Positions 1 to 6,365 of a stretch of DNA of 6,608 nucleotides are shown here, piece by piece (the first letter of the stretch is position 1; every line of letters begins with the position of its first letter). The notes below the pieces were generated by a model. It saw only the letters and a program-made list of their open reading frames with translations, was not told the origin of the DNA and did not search any database. The stretch spans positions 1-6,608 of the forward strand of contig JAVBVZ010000021.1 of assembly GCA_036679405.1 (NCBI GenBank), in the 5' to 3' direction. Source of the stretch: JAEYKI01 sp036679405. GTDB lineage: Bacteria; Bacillota; Clostridia; Christensenellales; Christensenellaceae. Both the position numbers and the translations under genes were made by a program.

Positions 1-440
1 TAAATCCTGCGGGCGATAGACGGATTGCTCTGCACCAAGCGGTCTACCGCTTTTTCGTCTGCAAACAGCGTTCCCCTGGTAAATTCGGCTATGATCTCCT
101 TTTCCGCCGCTTCGGCCGTCAGTTCTGCGCCGCTCCGGGCATATTGTGCCTGTTTTGCAGTAATGGCGGCATTATAGGCGGCCTTGTCCGTCCCGAACAT
201 ATAATTCAGCACAAAATTCCTGTACGCCCCGTAATCTTCACTGCCCTCCATACTGTGCGTCAGCTCATGCATGAAGACGCCCCGCACCACATCCGCACGG
301 GTAGATCCCGGCGAAAACCGGATGGTATTCGTGGCCGCGTCGTAGCTTCCCTCCGCGCCGGGCATCCGCACACCGTTTTGGTAAATTGTCCCAATCTCAA
401 TGCTAACGCCGCTTTTCTCTGCAAGCGCCTGTAAAAATCC
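1..440 (-). other. Zincin metallopeptidase domain (HELTH) at the C-terminal end of the giant protein
   Basis: The frame reads GVFMHELTHSMEGSEDYGAY, giving an HExxH zinc site at 255-269 inside a predicted helix. About 50 residues later comes EKEIIAEFTRG, whose glutamates (about 78-95) could supply the third zinc ligand and stabilising acid, as in gluzincins. The preceding stretch (SYDAATNTIRFSPGS) fits the edge strand before the active-site helix. This domain is recurrent at one position in phage and ICE polyvalent proteins. The substrate is unknown; cleavage of a host protein after entry or of virion proteins are both possible. The domain continues past the left edge, so completeness cannot be judged. 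Confidence 0.75.
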
Positions 441-3400
441 GGCGGCTTCAGGAGATATCCCCTTTATTGTGGCTTGCTTGATTTGGTTGTGTATATCCAA
501 AAGATCAAAAGCCTTTTTCTCTCCGCTTCTATCCACAATTCGCCCAATATTTCCGCGCTCCGTGCTATATACCGAGCCCCTTGTGTTGTACCCCTCCATA
601 TTGACATTTGCTGCATTTCGCAGTATATTTGTAATAGAAGGCGACAAAGTGCCGCTGGGTGAAGTTTCGGCGAAGGACCCGGTCTTGAACGGCATAGAGT
701 CGTCTTTTGCGTCTATAACTTCGTGTAGATAATATCGGTTCTTAATTTTGCTTTTAGATACAACCACACCTACATAATGCCTTTCCCCTGCTATATTTAC
801 CGGTGCTGCAATTACATACGATTCGTAATTTCGTCCTTTCCAGTTTTCTTGATAGTTTATTATGGTTCCGTTTTCTATCACATCCGGCACAGCTGCGAAT
901 GTCATTGCTTTCTTTCGACCAAGCCCGTGTGCGATAGAAGATTGTATTCCCTTTTTGTCCAGCACCACTTCTCCCAACGTCGGGTTTACCGCTTTGTTTC
1001 CAATAGAAGCAAAATACTCTCCCACTGTTTCGGTAATCGGCGTGTCGCTTTTTTCAAATTCCGCTCCTGTCAATTCATATACCGGTTGCATCTTTGATAG
1101 TTCGGTTATATTCTCCTGCTTTCTCGCTACAGAAGAAATATCCTCTTGCGGTATATTTTCGGCCCCCTGCACGCCCTCCATATTGACATTTTCCCCGCCA
1201 GGGGGTACACTGTTATTAAGAACAGGACCTTGTTCTTGGGCAAGCCGTATGTTATGTGTACGTCCCTCCAAAGAACTCATGGGCCCTGTTTTGTTTGTAT
1301 CGCTTTTCACGTCCATTCCCCTGAACCTGTATCCCTGTTGTGTGTTTAAAAGGTTTATGGTTGCCGTGTAAGGTTTTCCGTTCATTGTGAAATCGCTTTT
1401 TAAAAATACCTGCCCAATCCGCCCTAACTTTGATTTGATCGGCGGAGTATTCCCCATTACCTCCGCTTTCCTCAGCAGCTCCGGAAGCTTCATAAACGCC
1501 ATGTAATTTTTTTCATTCAAATAGTCGTTCAAGAATATCTTGATTCCCTTATTGGAAAGCATAACGTCTTCGCCCAGGCTCGGCACATTAACCAAATCGT
1601 CAAAATTTTCGTCTGCGTACGTTCTTGCAAAATTACGTGCCGTTTGCATATCTCCCAATAGAATCGAATGCAATATTCCGCTTCCAACCCTGTCTTCAAC
1701 CGTCGCTTTTTTTCCGTCATAAAACGTATTGTCCGCCGTGTCAAACGCCTGTGCCCGCTGCTCTATATTGTCCACCATTTTGCGCTGAAAAGCGTCCCCG
1801 GCCGGTATCTCCTCCCCCTGGTTTGGAATATAGGTATCGCGCATTTTTTTAAGCTGATCTTCCGCTATATTTACAGATGTCTCCGCTCCGGTTTCAGGGT
1901 TGCGGAAAGATACCAGGTAATTATCCCCGTTTTTCTCCAAAACCTGTCCTATATTCCCGCGCTCTGTGTTGTATACCCAATCGCCGGTTTTGTATGTATT
2001 GACATTTTCACTGTTTAAGGGTATATTATTGATAGAGACATCAGAACGAGTCGCCACGGGCAATTGGCGCCCCTGCGAAAGAAGTTTATTGATGTCTTTT
2101 TCATTTTTCGTATAAATCACATTTTCATTGTTCTCTCCAAGATACTGTGACATATCCGCTCTTCCAAACGCCGTTTTGATGCTGTTTTGCACGGTTATTG
2201 TTCCCTGGCTATTGAACTCAACCGGAACAATTACCCGGTTGCCGTCCATATCGTTCCATTCGGTGATTACGACAACGCTGTTCGGCCGTGATTTATTTGT
2301 GAGTATGGCAACAGGGTCAGACAACTGCGCTGGAAGGTCTTTTAACGCCCGGATTCCTAAATTGTGCTTGCCTCCCTGGTATCCTTCCGGGTAGGCGATC
2401 TTTCGAGCCGTTGTCTGTGTCATATGCAGCGGCAGATCCGGCGCACCGTACAATGTCAGCGTTTCCGGCGTACGCCCAAGTATGATCTCCGAGCCAAGAG
2501 GCAGCGAACCGTTAAATACGCCGTCTATCTCCTGCTCATAGCGTGCCCGGTTTCCTTCGTCCGTTACTTCAATCGTTCCCGCTTCCCGCCTGGTTGGAAT
2601 AGCAGTTTCCGTCCCGTTATCAACGGGGTTTGTTTTTTGCTCATTTTCCACAATCGCTCTTGCCTGCTCCGGCGTTACATTCGGCGTTTTTATCTCGTTC
2701 ATGGTTTCTTCGCCAAGCTGCGCATCCAGTGCGGGCGTGCTTATTGTAGACGGTGCGTTTGTTCCGGCTCCCATAACCGCGCCAATCACGCCCTGATATA
2801 TCTTGTCCCATGTAAACGGATTTAAATCGTTATTCTCACCGAGCACAGCGTTTCGAACAAATGGGTCAATTACCGCCTGCAGCCATTCTTCCGTAAACTC
2901 GTCACCCGCGGATGCAGCCACACTGGCTATTTTTTGTACAACCGCCGGTGCATTGATCAATTTTTGAGATACTGCCTTTGTCGCATCTTTTAAAATACCA
3001 CCGGAAGACACTCCTTTTATTCCGCCTAATGCATACTGTAGAAAACCCTCAAGCGCACCGTTTATAATGCCGTATACTCGTGCCTGATCCGGGCTATAGC
3101 CTTGTTCTATTGTATTTCCGTAGGCATTACCTGCGGAAGATGTTCCCATAGCCGTGGATCCTATTGCATTTGCTATTTTGTCTGCAATTCCAGCACCACC
3201 GGATGCTAACCCAAACAACAAAGACGGTGCCATAAACCCGCCCGCACGCCCGAAATCGCTTGCCGTTTTTGCGCCGCCCTCAAGGTCAAATTGATTCGCC
3301 GCATTGGAAAGCGGGGAATCTTTTACCGTGTCGGTAGATCCTTTTATCAAGTTTGGTATGTTTTGATATCCTGTGACTGCATCGTCCCATCCGGCGCCTA

Positions 3401-3681
3401 TAGATTCAAGTGTCGTTAATATATTTTTCTTCACGCCCGGCTCTGTGTTTTCGACCTCTTTTAAAATATCTTTTGTCAATCTTTCGGATAATACGTCTTC
3501 AAGGCTCTTAAGGTAGTCAGACTGTTCTTTTCCTTCAAGACTGTTATATTTCAGTGCTTCTTCGTCGGTCATCCTTAAATATTTCAGGTTGGACCCTACT
3601 CCGCCGTTTTCTCTGGGCGTTAATCCAAGATCATTTTTTATGCTTAAATAATTACGCACGCTGTCCGCCGTAACATTGACC
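1..3681 (-). CDS. Giant phage polyvalent protein with MuF_C-like, LPD3-like and zincin domains; 5' end lost at IS, 3' end outside window
   Basis: One minus-strand frame stays open from the IS boundary to the left edge, more than 1,220 codons. I sampled the frame at ten points (for example 3572, 3233, 2903, 2423, 1949, 1553, 959, 545, 266) and found it unbroken. Domain order, N to C: a YLRMTDEEA segment (about 3590-3470) typical of clostridial phage giants; a Gly/Ala-rich hydrophobic region (about 3260-3030) and an amphipathic helical region (about 2960-2750), possibly membrane-active; a MuF C-terminal-like domain (about 2480-2055); a small beta module with VYNTERGNIG (1995-1843); an LPD3-like domain (about 1700-1310); a polar linker; a second LPD3-like domain (about 1085-700); a second TERGNIG module (585-525); and a metallopeptidase with HELTH (255-269). 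The family is known from phages and mobile elements as multi-enzyme proteins thought to be delivered with the DNA. Domain names rest on remembered family patterns. No start codon with a ribosome site survives, so expression is doubtful. Confidence 0.85.
545..575 (-). repeat. VYSTERGNIG module (C-terminal copy)
   Basis: The frame reads RGSVYSTERGNIGRIVDRSG. The same phrase with one change, VYNTERGNIG, occurs at 1948-1978. The DNA is also similar in the two places (a CCGCGCTC core followed by GTG and TATAC), so this is a true duplication. Only about 20 residues of this copy are preserved before the sequence becomes helical, so it looks truncated compared with the other copy. Confidence 0.7.
592..609. 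repeat. 18-bp exact direct repeat, copy A
   Basis: CCCTCCATATTGACATTT is identical here and at 1174-1191. On the coding strand it encodes NVNMEG in the same frame at both sites. It lies at a domain border, between LPD3-like copy 2 and the second TERGNIG module. Confidence 0.9.
700..1085 (-). repeat. LPD3-like domain, copy 2 (C-terminal copy)
   Basis: It reads YELTGAEFEKSDTPITETV, then NPTLGEVVLDKKGIQSSI, AVPDVIENGTIINYQENWKG, ESYVIAAPVNIAGERHYVGV and RYYLHEVIDAKDD. The alternating beta-strand pattern ending in 'HYVGVVV ... RYYLHEV' fits the remembered LPD3 profile better than copy 1 does. It sits directly before the second TERGNIG module and the zincin domain. Confidence 0.65.
1174..1191. 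repeat. 18-bp exact direct repeat, copy B
   Basis: This is identical to 592-609 and encodes NVNMEG in the linker between the two LPD3-like domains. A shorter match, TATTGACATTTT, is shared with 1997-2008. Confidence 0.9.
1310..1700 (-). repeat. LPD3-like domain, copy 1 (N-terminal copy) of a duplicated domain
   Basis: Key residues are VPSLGEDVMLSNKGIKIFL (around 1590-1535), then MAFMKLPELLRKAEVMGNTP and GKPYTATINLL. These line up in order with copy 2 at 700-1085: NPTLGEVVLDKKGIQSSI, MTFAAVPDVIENGTIINYQ and GERHYVGVVVS. Both follow the pattern 'LGE-V-L-KGI ... M-F-x-x-P-(E/D)-hydrophobic-hydrophobic ... G-x-x-Y'. LPD3 is a domain of unknown mechanism in large polyvalent phage proteins. The copies differ strongly, so the duplication is old. 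Confidence 0.6.
1843..1995 (-). repeat. VYNTERGNIG module, fuller copy, KOW/SH3-like
   Basis: The segment TGDWVYNTERGNIGQVLEKN followed by GDNYLVSFRNPETGAE and NIAEDQLKKM has the length and alternating hydrophobic pattern of a small beta-barrel of the KOW or SH3 type. Those usually bind nucleic acid or protein. It links the MuF_C-like domain to LPD3-like copy 1. The fold is inferred from pattern only. Confidence 0.5.
1997..2008. repeat. Third, shorter copy of the linker repeat
   Basis: TATTGACATTTT is shared exactly with 1181-1192, and its first 11 bases with 599-609. It encodes ENVN just before the first TERGNIG module, again at a domain border. Confidence 0.7.
2055..2480 (-). other. MuF C-terminal-like domain within the giant protein
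   Basis: The segment contains LHMTQTTARKIAYPEGYQGG, then KHNLGIRALKDLPAQLSDP, VVVITEWNDMDGNRVIVPVE and a Ser/Lys-rich end. The pattern 'H-N-hydrophobic ... L-P-x-x-L-x-D-P ... S ... D-x-D-G-N' matches what I remember of the domain fused C-terminally to MuF-like phage head proteins and polymorphic toxins. Its biochemical role is not firmly known. It marks the host protein as a virion-associated or toxin-like phage product, not a cellular enzyme. Family assignment is from memory of the pattern. Confidence 0.6.
3678..3681. repeat. Candidate target-site duplication, left (GACC)
   Basis: GACC abuts the proposed left IS end and is repeated at 4898-4901. Four bases can match by chance, and the assignment depends on the left IS end being 3682. 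Confidence 0.5.
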
Positions 3682-3718
3682 TGCTCCCCAAAAAGGTGGT
3701 CCACTCAAAATGAGAAAA
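3682..3718. repeat. Left terminal inverted repeat of the IS
   Basis: It begins TGCTCCCCAAAAAGG and ends in AAATGAGAAAA, matching the right end read backwards. The block TCCCC, the A-tract, GGTCCA and AAATGAGAAAA are shared by both ends. Confidence 0.8.
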
Positions 3719-3751
3719 ATGATAAAATAGAAAAAAGGAGCGGACGAATCA

Positions 3752-4018
3752 ATGAAAAAGAGCAGGTACACTGAAGAACAAATAGCCTTCGCACTGAAGC
3801 AAGCGGAACTGGGCACACCAGTAGCCGATGTATGCCGAAAATTAGGGATAGCGGAACAGACATTTTATCGTTGGAAAAATAAATACGGTGGCATGCTGCC
3901 TAGTGATGTGAAGCGTATGAAGCAGTTGGAAGAAGAAAACATCAAACTAAAGAAACTGGTGGCAGATTTAAGTTTGGATAAAATCATGTTGCAGGATGTG
4001 CTCTCAAAAAAATGGTAA
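3752..4018 (+). CDS. IS3-family transposase OrfA (HTH and leucine zipper)
   Basis: The 88-residue protein recognises the IS ends and multimerises with the OrfAB transposase. Residues 5-47 (RYTEEQIAFALKQAELG ... TFYRWKNKYGG) form the helix-turn-helix of the IS407-type OrfA. Residues about 56-80 (KQLEEENIKLKKLVADLSLD) form the heptad zipper and end in the family-typical MLQDVLSKK. The length is normal. An AAGGAG ribosome site at 3735-3740 lies 11 nt before the ATG. The stop overlaps the orfB start region, with orfB in the -1 frame. Nothing in orfA looks damaged. Alone, without full OrfAB, it could act as a repressor of transposition; that is known for IS3 elements, not shown here. Confidence 0.93.
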   Translation: MKKSRYTEEQIAFALKQAELGTPVADVCRKLGIAEQTFYRWKNKYGGMLPSDVKRMKQLEEENIKLKKLVADLSLDKIMLQDVLSKKW

Positions 4019-4036
4019 GACCTGCCGAGCGGCGGG
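4006..4036 (+). promoter_or_regulatory. Programmed -1 frameshift signal for OrfAB
   Basis: At the end of orfA the codons TCA AAA AAA contain the slippery heptamer A AAA AAA (4006-4012). A -1 slip there enters the orfB frame directly. Eight bases downstream, CCTGCC (4021-4026) pairs with GGCGGG (4031-4036) around a GAGC loop, giving a six-pair GC-rich hairpin with one G-T pair. A slippery A-run plus a close hairpin is the standard IS3-family way to make the fused OrfAB transposase. An ATG within the slip site (4012-4014) would also allow separate OrfB translation. Confidence 0.75.
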
Positions 4037-4854
4037 AAGCGGTAGGATACCTTGAAAACCAATACAAGGTCAGTGAACGCCGTTCCTGTCAGGTGCTAAA
4101 AACATACCGTTCGGCATATCGGAGGCGGCCACAGCGGGACGAGCAGGTCTTTTTGCGCAAGAGGATCATAGAGATCGCCTCTGTACGGGTACGATATGGA
4201 TATTGACGTATTCATGTGCTGCTAAAACGGGAAGGTTGGAAAATCAATCATAAGAGGGTCTACCGGATCTATCGAGAAGAAGGGCTAAATCTCAGGAACA
4301 AGAGCAAACGGAAACGAATCAGCGTATCGAGAGCACCTGAAAAGGATGCCGTAAGTGCGCTGAATGAATGCTGGAGTATGGATTTTGTATCAGATCAATT
4401 ATATAATGGAAAACGATTCAGGGCATTGACGATTATTGATACATATAGCCGTGAATGTCTGGATATATATGCAAACAAAGCAATCAAAGGAGAAACGGTA
4501 ACAAAAGTGTTGGATAAGCTCAAAGAAACAAGGGCATTACCCAAAAGAATCAAGGTGGACAACGGACCGGAGTTTATTTCAAGGGCACTTGATGCCTGGG
4601 CCTATTTTAATAAAGTAAAACTGGACTACTCCAGGCCGGGTACTCCAACCGATAATGCGCATATAGAATCGTTCAATGGAAGTTTTAGGGATGAATGCTT
4701 AAATACGAACTGGTTTATGTCCCTTGCGGATGCTCAAGAGAAGATTGAACGGTGGCGAAATGATTATAATGAGTTCAGACCGCATAGCGCACTAACATAC
4801 CTTGCGCCAGCCGAATTTGCCCGAAACAGCGGGCTTTCAGGCGTTTTAACCTAA
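4012..4854 (+). pseudogene. IS3-family transposase OrfB (DDE integrase core), split by an in-frame TGA
   Basis: This should be a catalytic subunit of about 280 residues that cuts and joins the IS ends. The frame breaks at TGA 4204-4206, inside VRYGY*RIHVLLKREGW, where relatives read GYRRIHVLL. A single CGA-to-TGA change explains it. After the stop the same frame continues undamaged: the DDE core has WSMDF (first Asp), VDNG (second Asp) and HIESF (Glu). Exactly 35 residues lie between the second Asp and the Glu, the classic DD35E spacing. The C-terminal end (RPHSALTYLAPAEF) is complete. Upstream of the stop, residues 1-64 (ERREAVGYL ... RYGY) form the HTH_21-type N-terminal part. A restart at GTG 4216 could give a 212-residue fragment with the whole catalytic core but without the N-terminal DNA-binding region. 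Probably inactive. Confidence 0.9.
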
Positions 4855-4857
4855 AAA

Positions 4858-4897
4858 TTTTCTCATTTAGGCTGGACCTATTTTTGGGGGACACCCA
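4858..4897. repeat. Right terminal inverted repeat of the IS
   Basis: Read from the outside inward (minus strand) it begins TGGGTGTCCCCCAAAAATAG, then GGTCCAGCC and AAATGAGAAAA. It starts four bases after the orfB stop codon and ends at the GACC flank beside the methyltransferase stop. Confidence 0.8.
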
Positions 4898-4901
4898 GAC
4901 C
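4898..4901. repeat. Candidate target-site duplication, right (GACC)
   Basis: GACC follows the CA end of the IS and lies one base before the methyltransferase stop codon (TAA, 4903-4905 on the minus strand). Confidence 0.5.
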
Positions 4902-4902
4902 T

Positions 4903-5670
4903 TTAGCGCACCGCCGTAAAAAACAGCCGTGGAAAAGGGAACAGTACGCCGCCCACCCGCAGGGGGTATTCTTCTTTTATCCGTTTTAAAATATCTTCTT
5001 CAAACTCTTTTTGCTCTTCTTTTGTCAGCCGGGCAAGGTAAGGCCGAAGCCCCGTTCCGCGGTACCAGTCTAAAATGGCCTCCCGGGAAGGGAGCCGGTG
5101 GCAGTACGCCGTTTCCCACATAAAAAATTCAGCGGATATCCCGCAGAGCAGGTCAAAATATTCTTCCCGCGGAAGGTTATAAAATAGCCGCCCGCCCGAA
5201 AGCTTGCCCCGCCACTTTTCGCTTTGGCTCACCTCGTCAATAATCAGGTGGATGGGCTCGCGCATCTGCATGGGCGTCTGCACCGCCAGCACGCCGCCTT
5301 CTTTCAGCATACCCATCATCTCACGCAAAAGCCGGGGATGGCCGGGGATCCACTGTATGCACGCGTTTGAAAAAACAATGTCGTACCCGCCGCCCGCTTT
5401 TTTAAGTTCGCTTTTTGCGTCGCACACCATAAAATCAATGCCCGGGCAGGATTTTTTTGCCTCCTCCACCATATGCGGGGACTTATCCGCCCCCAAAACC
5501 TGCGCGGCCGGAAACCGCTTTTTCAAAACGCGCGTGCTGTTGCCCGGCCCGCAGCCGATGTCTATGATCTTTTTGGGGTCCGCAACATCAATACGCGCCG
5601 CAAGGTCGGCAGCGGGCTGCGTACGTTCCCTCTCAAAACGCAGATACTGCGCCGCATTCCATTCCTGCAT
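4903..5670 (-). CDS. Tam-like SAM-dependent methyltransferase (trans-aconitate 2-methyltransferase family)
   Basis: This is a class I methyltransferase of 255 residues; E. coli Tam has 252. Tam methylates trans-aconitate at a carboxyl group using S-adenosylmethionine in the cytoplasm. The match runs end to end by memory: MQEWNAAQYLRFERERTQPA aligns with the Tam start, and IIDIGCGPGNST is the SAM-binding motif I. An acidic residue follows in GADKSP at the end of strand 2, then FSNACIQWIPGH, LAVQTPMQMREPIH, DWYRGTGLRPYLARLT and a FPFPRLFFTAV end. ATG 5670 is preferred because GAAGTG lies six bases upstream and the Tam start fits. GTG 5679 would add three residues. It follows terS by 15 nt and so is probably co-transcribed. 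It occupies the slot where a large terminase gene is expected. Its substrate in a phage setting is unknown; a related small acid or a different target is possible. Confidence 0.85.
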   Translation of the reverse strand: MQEWNAAQYLRFERERTQPAADLAARIDVADPKKIIDIGCGPGNSTRVLKKRFPAAQVLGADKSPHMVEEAKKSCPGIDFMVCDAKSELKKAGGGYDIVFSNACIQWIPGHPRLLREMMGMLKEGGVLAVQTPMQMREPIHLIIDEVSQSEKWRGKLSGGRLFYNLPREEYFDLLCGISAEFFMWETAYCHRLPSREAILDWYRGTGLRPYLARLTKEEQKEFEEDILKRIKEEYPLRVGGVLFPFPRLFFTAVR

Positions 5671-5685
5671 TTTTTTCACTTCCCG

Positions 5686-6261
5686 TCAGCCTTTTTTCTT
5701 ATTATACACAAGATCCGCATGGTTTTCCCGCGTTTTTTTAGCGGCCGCCTTGCTTCTGGGAATATGGAAAAGCACTTTTACCTCCCGGGCGTCTTCTATC
5801 TCCAGCTTGTCGCGCATCATTCCGAGGTGCCTTGCTATAAGTTCCAGCGCTTTTAACTTGTCGCACAGCTTTATTTCTATGCCTTTTGTCCCCTGCCGCA
5901 TGCCTGCGATGGCCGCGCGCTTCTCCGCCGGAAGGTCCGCCGTATTTTTAAGGGTAATCACCTGTCCCTGCCCTTCCGCGCCGTCTTCTATGCCCGCGTA
6001 GTCCGCTATGTCCGCAAAGCCGATGGCCGCAAGCTCTTTTAATACCCTGTCCTGCGTGACCTGCGTGCGCGCCTCTCTTTTTGTCTGCAGCTCTTCAATG
6101 CGCGCCGCAATATACGGCCTGGCCAGCAGGCGCGACCCGGCCTGCTGGCAGCCGTTTTCCGAATACCCCGCGCGCACCGCCGCGCGGCCCGCGTTCAGGT
6201 CAAGCAAATATTCGTTGCAAAAACGTTCCTGCCGGGCCCTGCTGCCCGTAAGTTTGCTCAA
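5686..6261 (-). CDS. terS: Phage terminase small subunit
   Basis: The small subunit binds the packaging site on phage DNA and hands it to the large-subunit motor and nuclease. Residues 1-60 (SRARQERFCNEYLLDLNAGR, then AAVRAGYSENGC and GSRLLARPYIAARIEEL) are the diagnostic Terminase_2 helix-turn-helix region. A middle helical part (KELAAIGFADIADYAG) is the oligomerisation region. LCDKLKALELIARHLGM is the usual C-terminal motif, followed by a basic tail. At 191 residues the length is normal. I chose TTG 6261 (MSKLTGSRARQ) because GGGGGGA lies six bases upstream. A longer frame opening at TTG 6303 would start inside a terminator hairpin. The stop is TGA, so the standard code applies. No large terminase gene follows, which is abnormal for this gene's usual context. 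Confidence 0.93.
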   Translation of the reverse strand: MSKLTGSRARQERFCNEYLLDLNAGRAAVRAGYSENGCQQAGSRLLARPYIAARIEELQTKREARTQVTQDRVLKELAAIGFADIADYAGIEDGAEGQGQVITLKNTADLPAEKRAAIAGMRQGTKGIEIKLCDKLKALELIARHLGMMRDKLEIEDAREVKVLFHIPRSKAAAKKTRENHADLVYNKKKG

Positions 6262-6264
6262 AAT

Positions 6265-6274
6265 CCATCCCCCC
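6265..6274 (-). promoter_or_regulatory. Ribosome binding site deciding the TTG start of terS
   Basis: On the minus strand GGGGGGATGG ends three bases before TTG 6261, with the G-run about six bases away. The ATG inside it (6266-6268) is out of frame with terS, so TTG is the only well-placed start. Confidence 0.6.
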
Positions 6275-6289
6275 GGTTTTTCTGAAAGT

Positions 6290-6311
6290 AAAAAGCCGCC
6301 CAAAAGGCGGC
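6290..6311 (-). terminator. Rho-independent terminator in the terS leader
   Basis: On the minus strand GCCGCC (6306-6311) and GGCGGC (6295-6300) form a six-pair GC stem around TTTTG, followed at once by five T (6290-6294). It lies about 40 nt downstream of the -10 box and 29 nt before the terS start codon. It could end the upstream regulator transcript or attenuate late transcription. There is no T-run on the plus strand side, so it works in the phage direction. Confidence 0.75.
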
Positions 6312-6347
6312 CCGGTTTTCCCTGTTTGATATTTTTTCTATGTTAGC

Positions 6348-6356
6348 AGTATAGCA
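6348..6356 (-). promoter_or_regulatory. Extended -10 promoter upstream of terS
   Basis: The minus strand reads TGCTATACT, a near-consensus -10 box (TATACT, 6348-6353) with the TGn extension. No good -35 hexamer lies 17 bases upstream. Instead two of the phased TGTCC boxes fall in the spacer and at the -35 position, as expected for an activator-dependent promoter. Transcription would start near 6341. Confidence 0.6.
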
Positions 6357-6365
6357 GATAAAAAA

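Larger units (their letters stand above)
3682..4897 (+). mobile_element. IS3-family insertion sequence (IS407-like orfA), transposase inactivated
   Basis: An element of about 1.2 kb carries overlapping orfA and orfB, with imperfect inverted repeats at both ends (3685-3718 against 4858-4891, about 27 of 34 positions matching). The proposed ends read TG...CA, as is usual for IS3. GACC flanks both sides (3678-3681 and 4898-4901), a candidate 4-bp target duplication of the size I recall for the IS407 group. The left end is uncertain. TGACCTGCTCCCC starting at 3677 also resembles IS3 termini, and with that start the 4-bp match disappears. The left tip is 3 nt shorter than the right tip outside the shared TCCCC block. 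The element separates the methyltransferase gene from the truncated giant gene. It is visibly more A+T-rich than the terS and methyltransferase DNA. Confidence 0.88.

Noticed and set aside
144..2825. Many plus-strand open frames of 60-170 codons across the left half.
   Set aside because: They lie opposite one continuous minus-strand frame with recognisable domains, have low-complexity or Cys/Phe-rich translations without family features, and lack ribosome sites. They are shadows.
3676..3728. Promoter for the IS from TTGACC (3676-3681) and TAAAAT (3723-3728).
   Set aside because: The spacing is about 41 bp, far too long, and no good -35 lies 17 bp before TAAAAT.
4189..4221. Possible TGA recoding (TGA as an amino acid) in this genome.
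   Set aside because: terS ends properly at TGA, the transposase position is Arg in the family, not Trp, and a single CGA-to-TGA mutation is simpler.
5204..6001. A 265-codon plus-strand open frame across the methyltransferase and terS.
   Set aside because: It spans the antisense of two well-identified genes and the gap between them, is Ser/Arg-rich without a domain, and is explained by high G+C codon bias.
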